Shown here piece after piece: positions 63,513 through 64,000 of a stretch of 64,000 nt of DNA (the stretch's first letter is position 1; each line of letters begins with the position of its first letter). The stretch is from Alligator mississippiensis (taxonomy: Eukaryota > Chordata > Crocodylia > Alligatoridae), in the NCBI RefSeq assembly GCF_030867095.1, contig NC_081832.1, forward strand, positions 60,559,444 to 60,623,443, in the 5' to 3' direction. The position numbers were made by a program, and so were the translations under genes. Below the pieces are notes generated by a model that made no database searches, was not told the origin of the DNA, and was given only the letters and a program-made list of their open reading frames with translations.

Positions 63513-64000
63513 TTATTCATTGTTAAAGGCTGCAGTCACTGAAGCTGTTTGATCAGGGACTGTGCTAGCTCCCGAGGCCTTTTCCATTCACAAATTACTT
63601 TCTTTTCAATGGGGAAGGAGGTGAGGGGGAAAAAAATAATAATAATAAAAAAAAATGGAAAACAGAGGCTGTATCTGACCAGGAAATTCCCTCTGGTGGG
63701 GAAGCTCAGCTCTCCCAGAATTGTTCCTTTGTGTTTGCTCTGTTCTCTCAAAAGAATCACTGCCAAATCTTGGAAACTTTCGTTTCCTCCCTGACCTCTC
63801 CTCCTCCTCCAGCGGGGTCCATTGTCACATGCTGATGGAACAGGGACCTTTGGACTGGGGATGATGACCTAGCAGGGCCAGATGCTCAACCTGATGGGGA
63901 AAGGAAAATGGCAGCAGACTCATATTCGGAGGCAGTGGATGAAGGAGGGATTCTCAGAATCCCCCACCTCACATTTTTTCATTGTGCCTAGCTGAGGTCA
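63513..64000. other. End of window, no gene recognised
   Basis: It holds an A/AAT-rich run at about 63630-63657 and otherwise nothing I can name. Confidence 0.6.

Noticed and set aside
63796-63822. Candidate AFAP1L1 exon 1 (minus strand, ATGGACCCCGCTGG then a GT)
   Set aside because: The MD start is suggestive, but 27 bases to the donor give phase 0, whereas exon 2 needs phase 1; no CpG island is present.

Overview
The window is vertebrate nuclear DNA, most likely from a crocodilian such as an alligator. Introns are long, exon junctions are GT-AG, genes start in CpG islands, and CR1 LINEs, MIR SINEs and palindromic or hAT-type MITEs are abundant. The species assignment is an inference from this repeat mixture. 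No bacterial, viral or CRISPR feature was seen, and I did not find a previously undescribed gene system. What stands out lies in regulatory DNA, repeats and lineage-specific residues.

Four host genes can be reconstructed exon by exon: IL17B (+, 434-1412, first exon not seen), PCYOX1L (-, 8661-5369, complete, 501 aa), GRPEL2 (-, 28327-15401, complete, 223 aa) and AFAP1L1 (-, 49557-30607, exons 2-19 by the human numbering, 775 aa, first exon not found). From memory of human 5q32, this is the same order and relative orientation as AFAP1L1-GRPEL2-PCYOX1L-IL17B, so the block is an old conserved linkage. The four products share no obvious pathway: a secreted cytokine, a flavoprotein oxidase relative, a mitochondrial Hsp70 co-chaperone and an actin-associated adaptor.

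Layout: 1-1412 IL17B; 1413-5368 the convergent gap, including the PCYOX1L 3' UTR with a good poly(A) signal near 3914; 5369-8661 PCYOX1L, with a CpG island to about 9010; 9011-15400 intergenic DNA and probable GRPEL2 3' UTR with MIRs and a foldback MITE split by a CR1; 15401-28327 GRPEL2, whose introns hold an inverted duplication, a Z-DNA-prone repeat, a CR1 with 609 open codons, a pogo-like MITE and a hAT MITE; 28240-29180 the GRPEL2 CpG-island promoter with a tandem series of ACTAYRNNNCCCR motifs; 30607-49557 AFAP1L1; 49558-64000 probably its large first intron, with head-to-head CR1 copies and more CR1/MITE debris.

The most useful leads are a Ser in GRPEL2 where human has the redox switch Cys87, the motif series at the GRPEL2 promoter, a Lys-rich loop between two cystine-knot cysteines of IL17B, and a promoter-like segment between two divergent CR1 5' ends.
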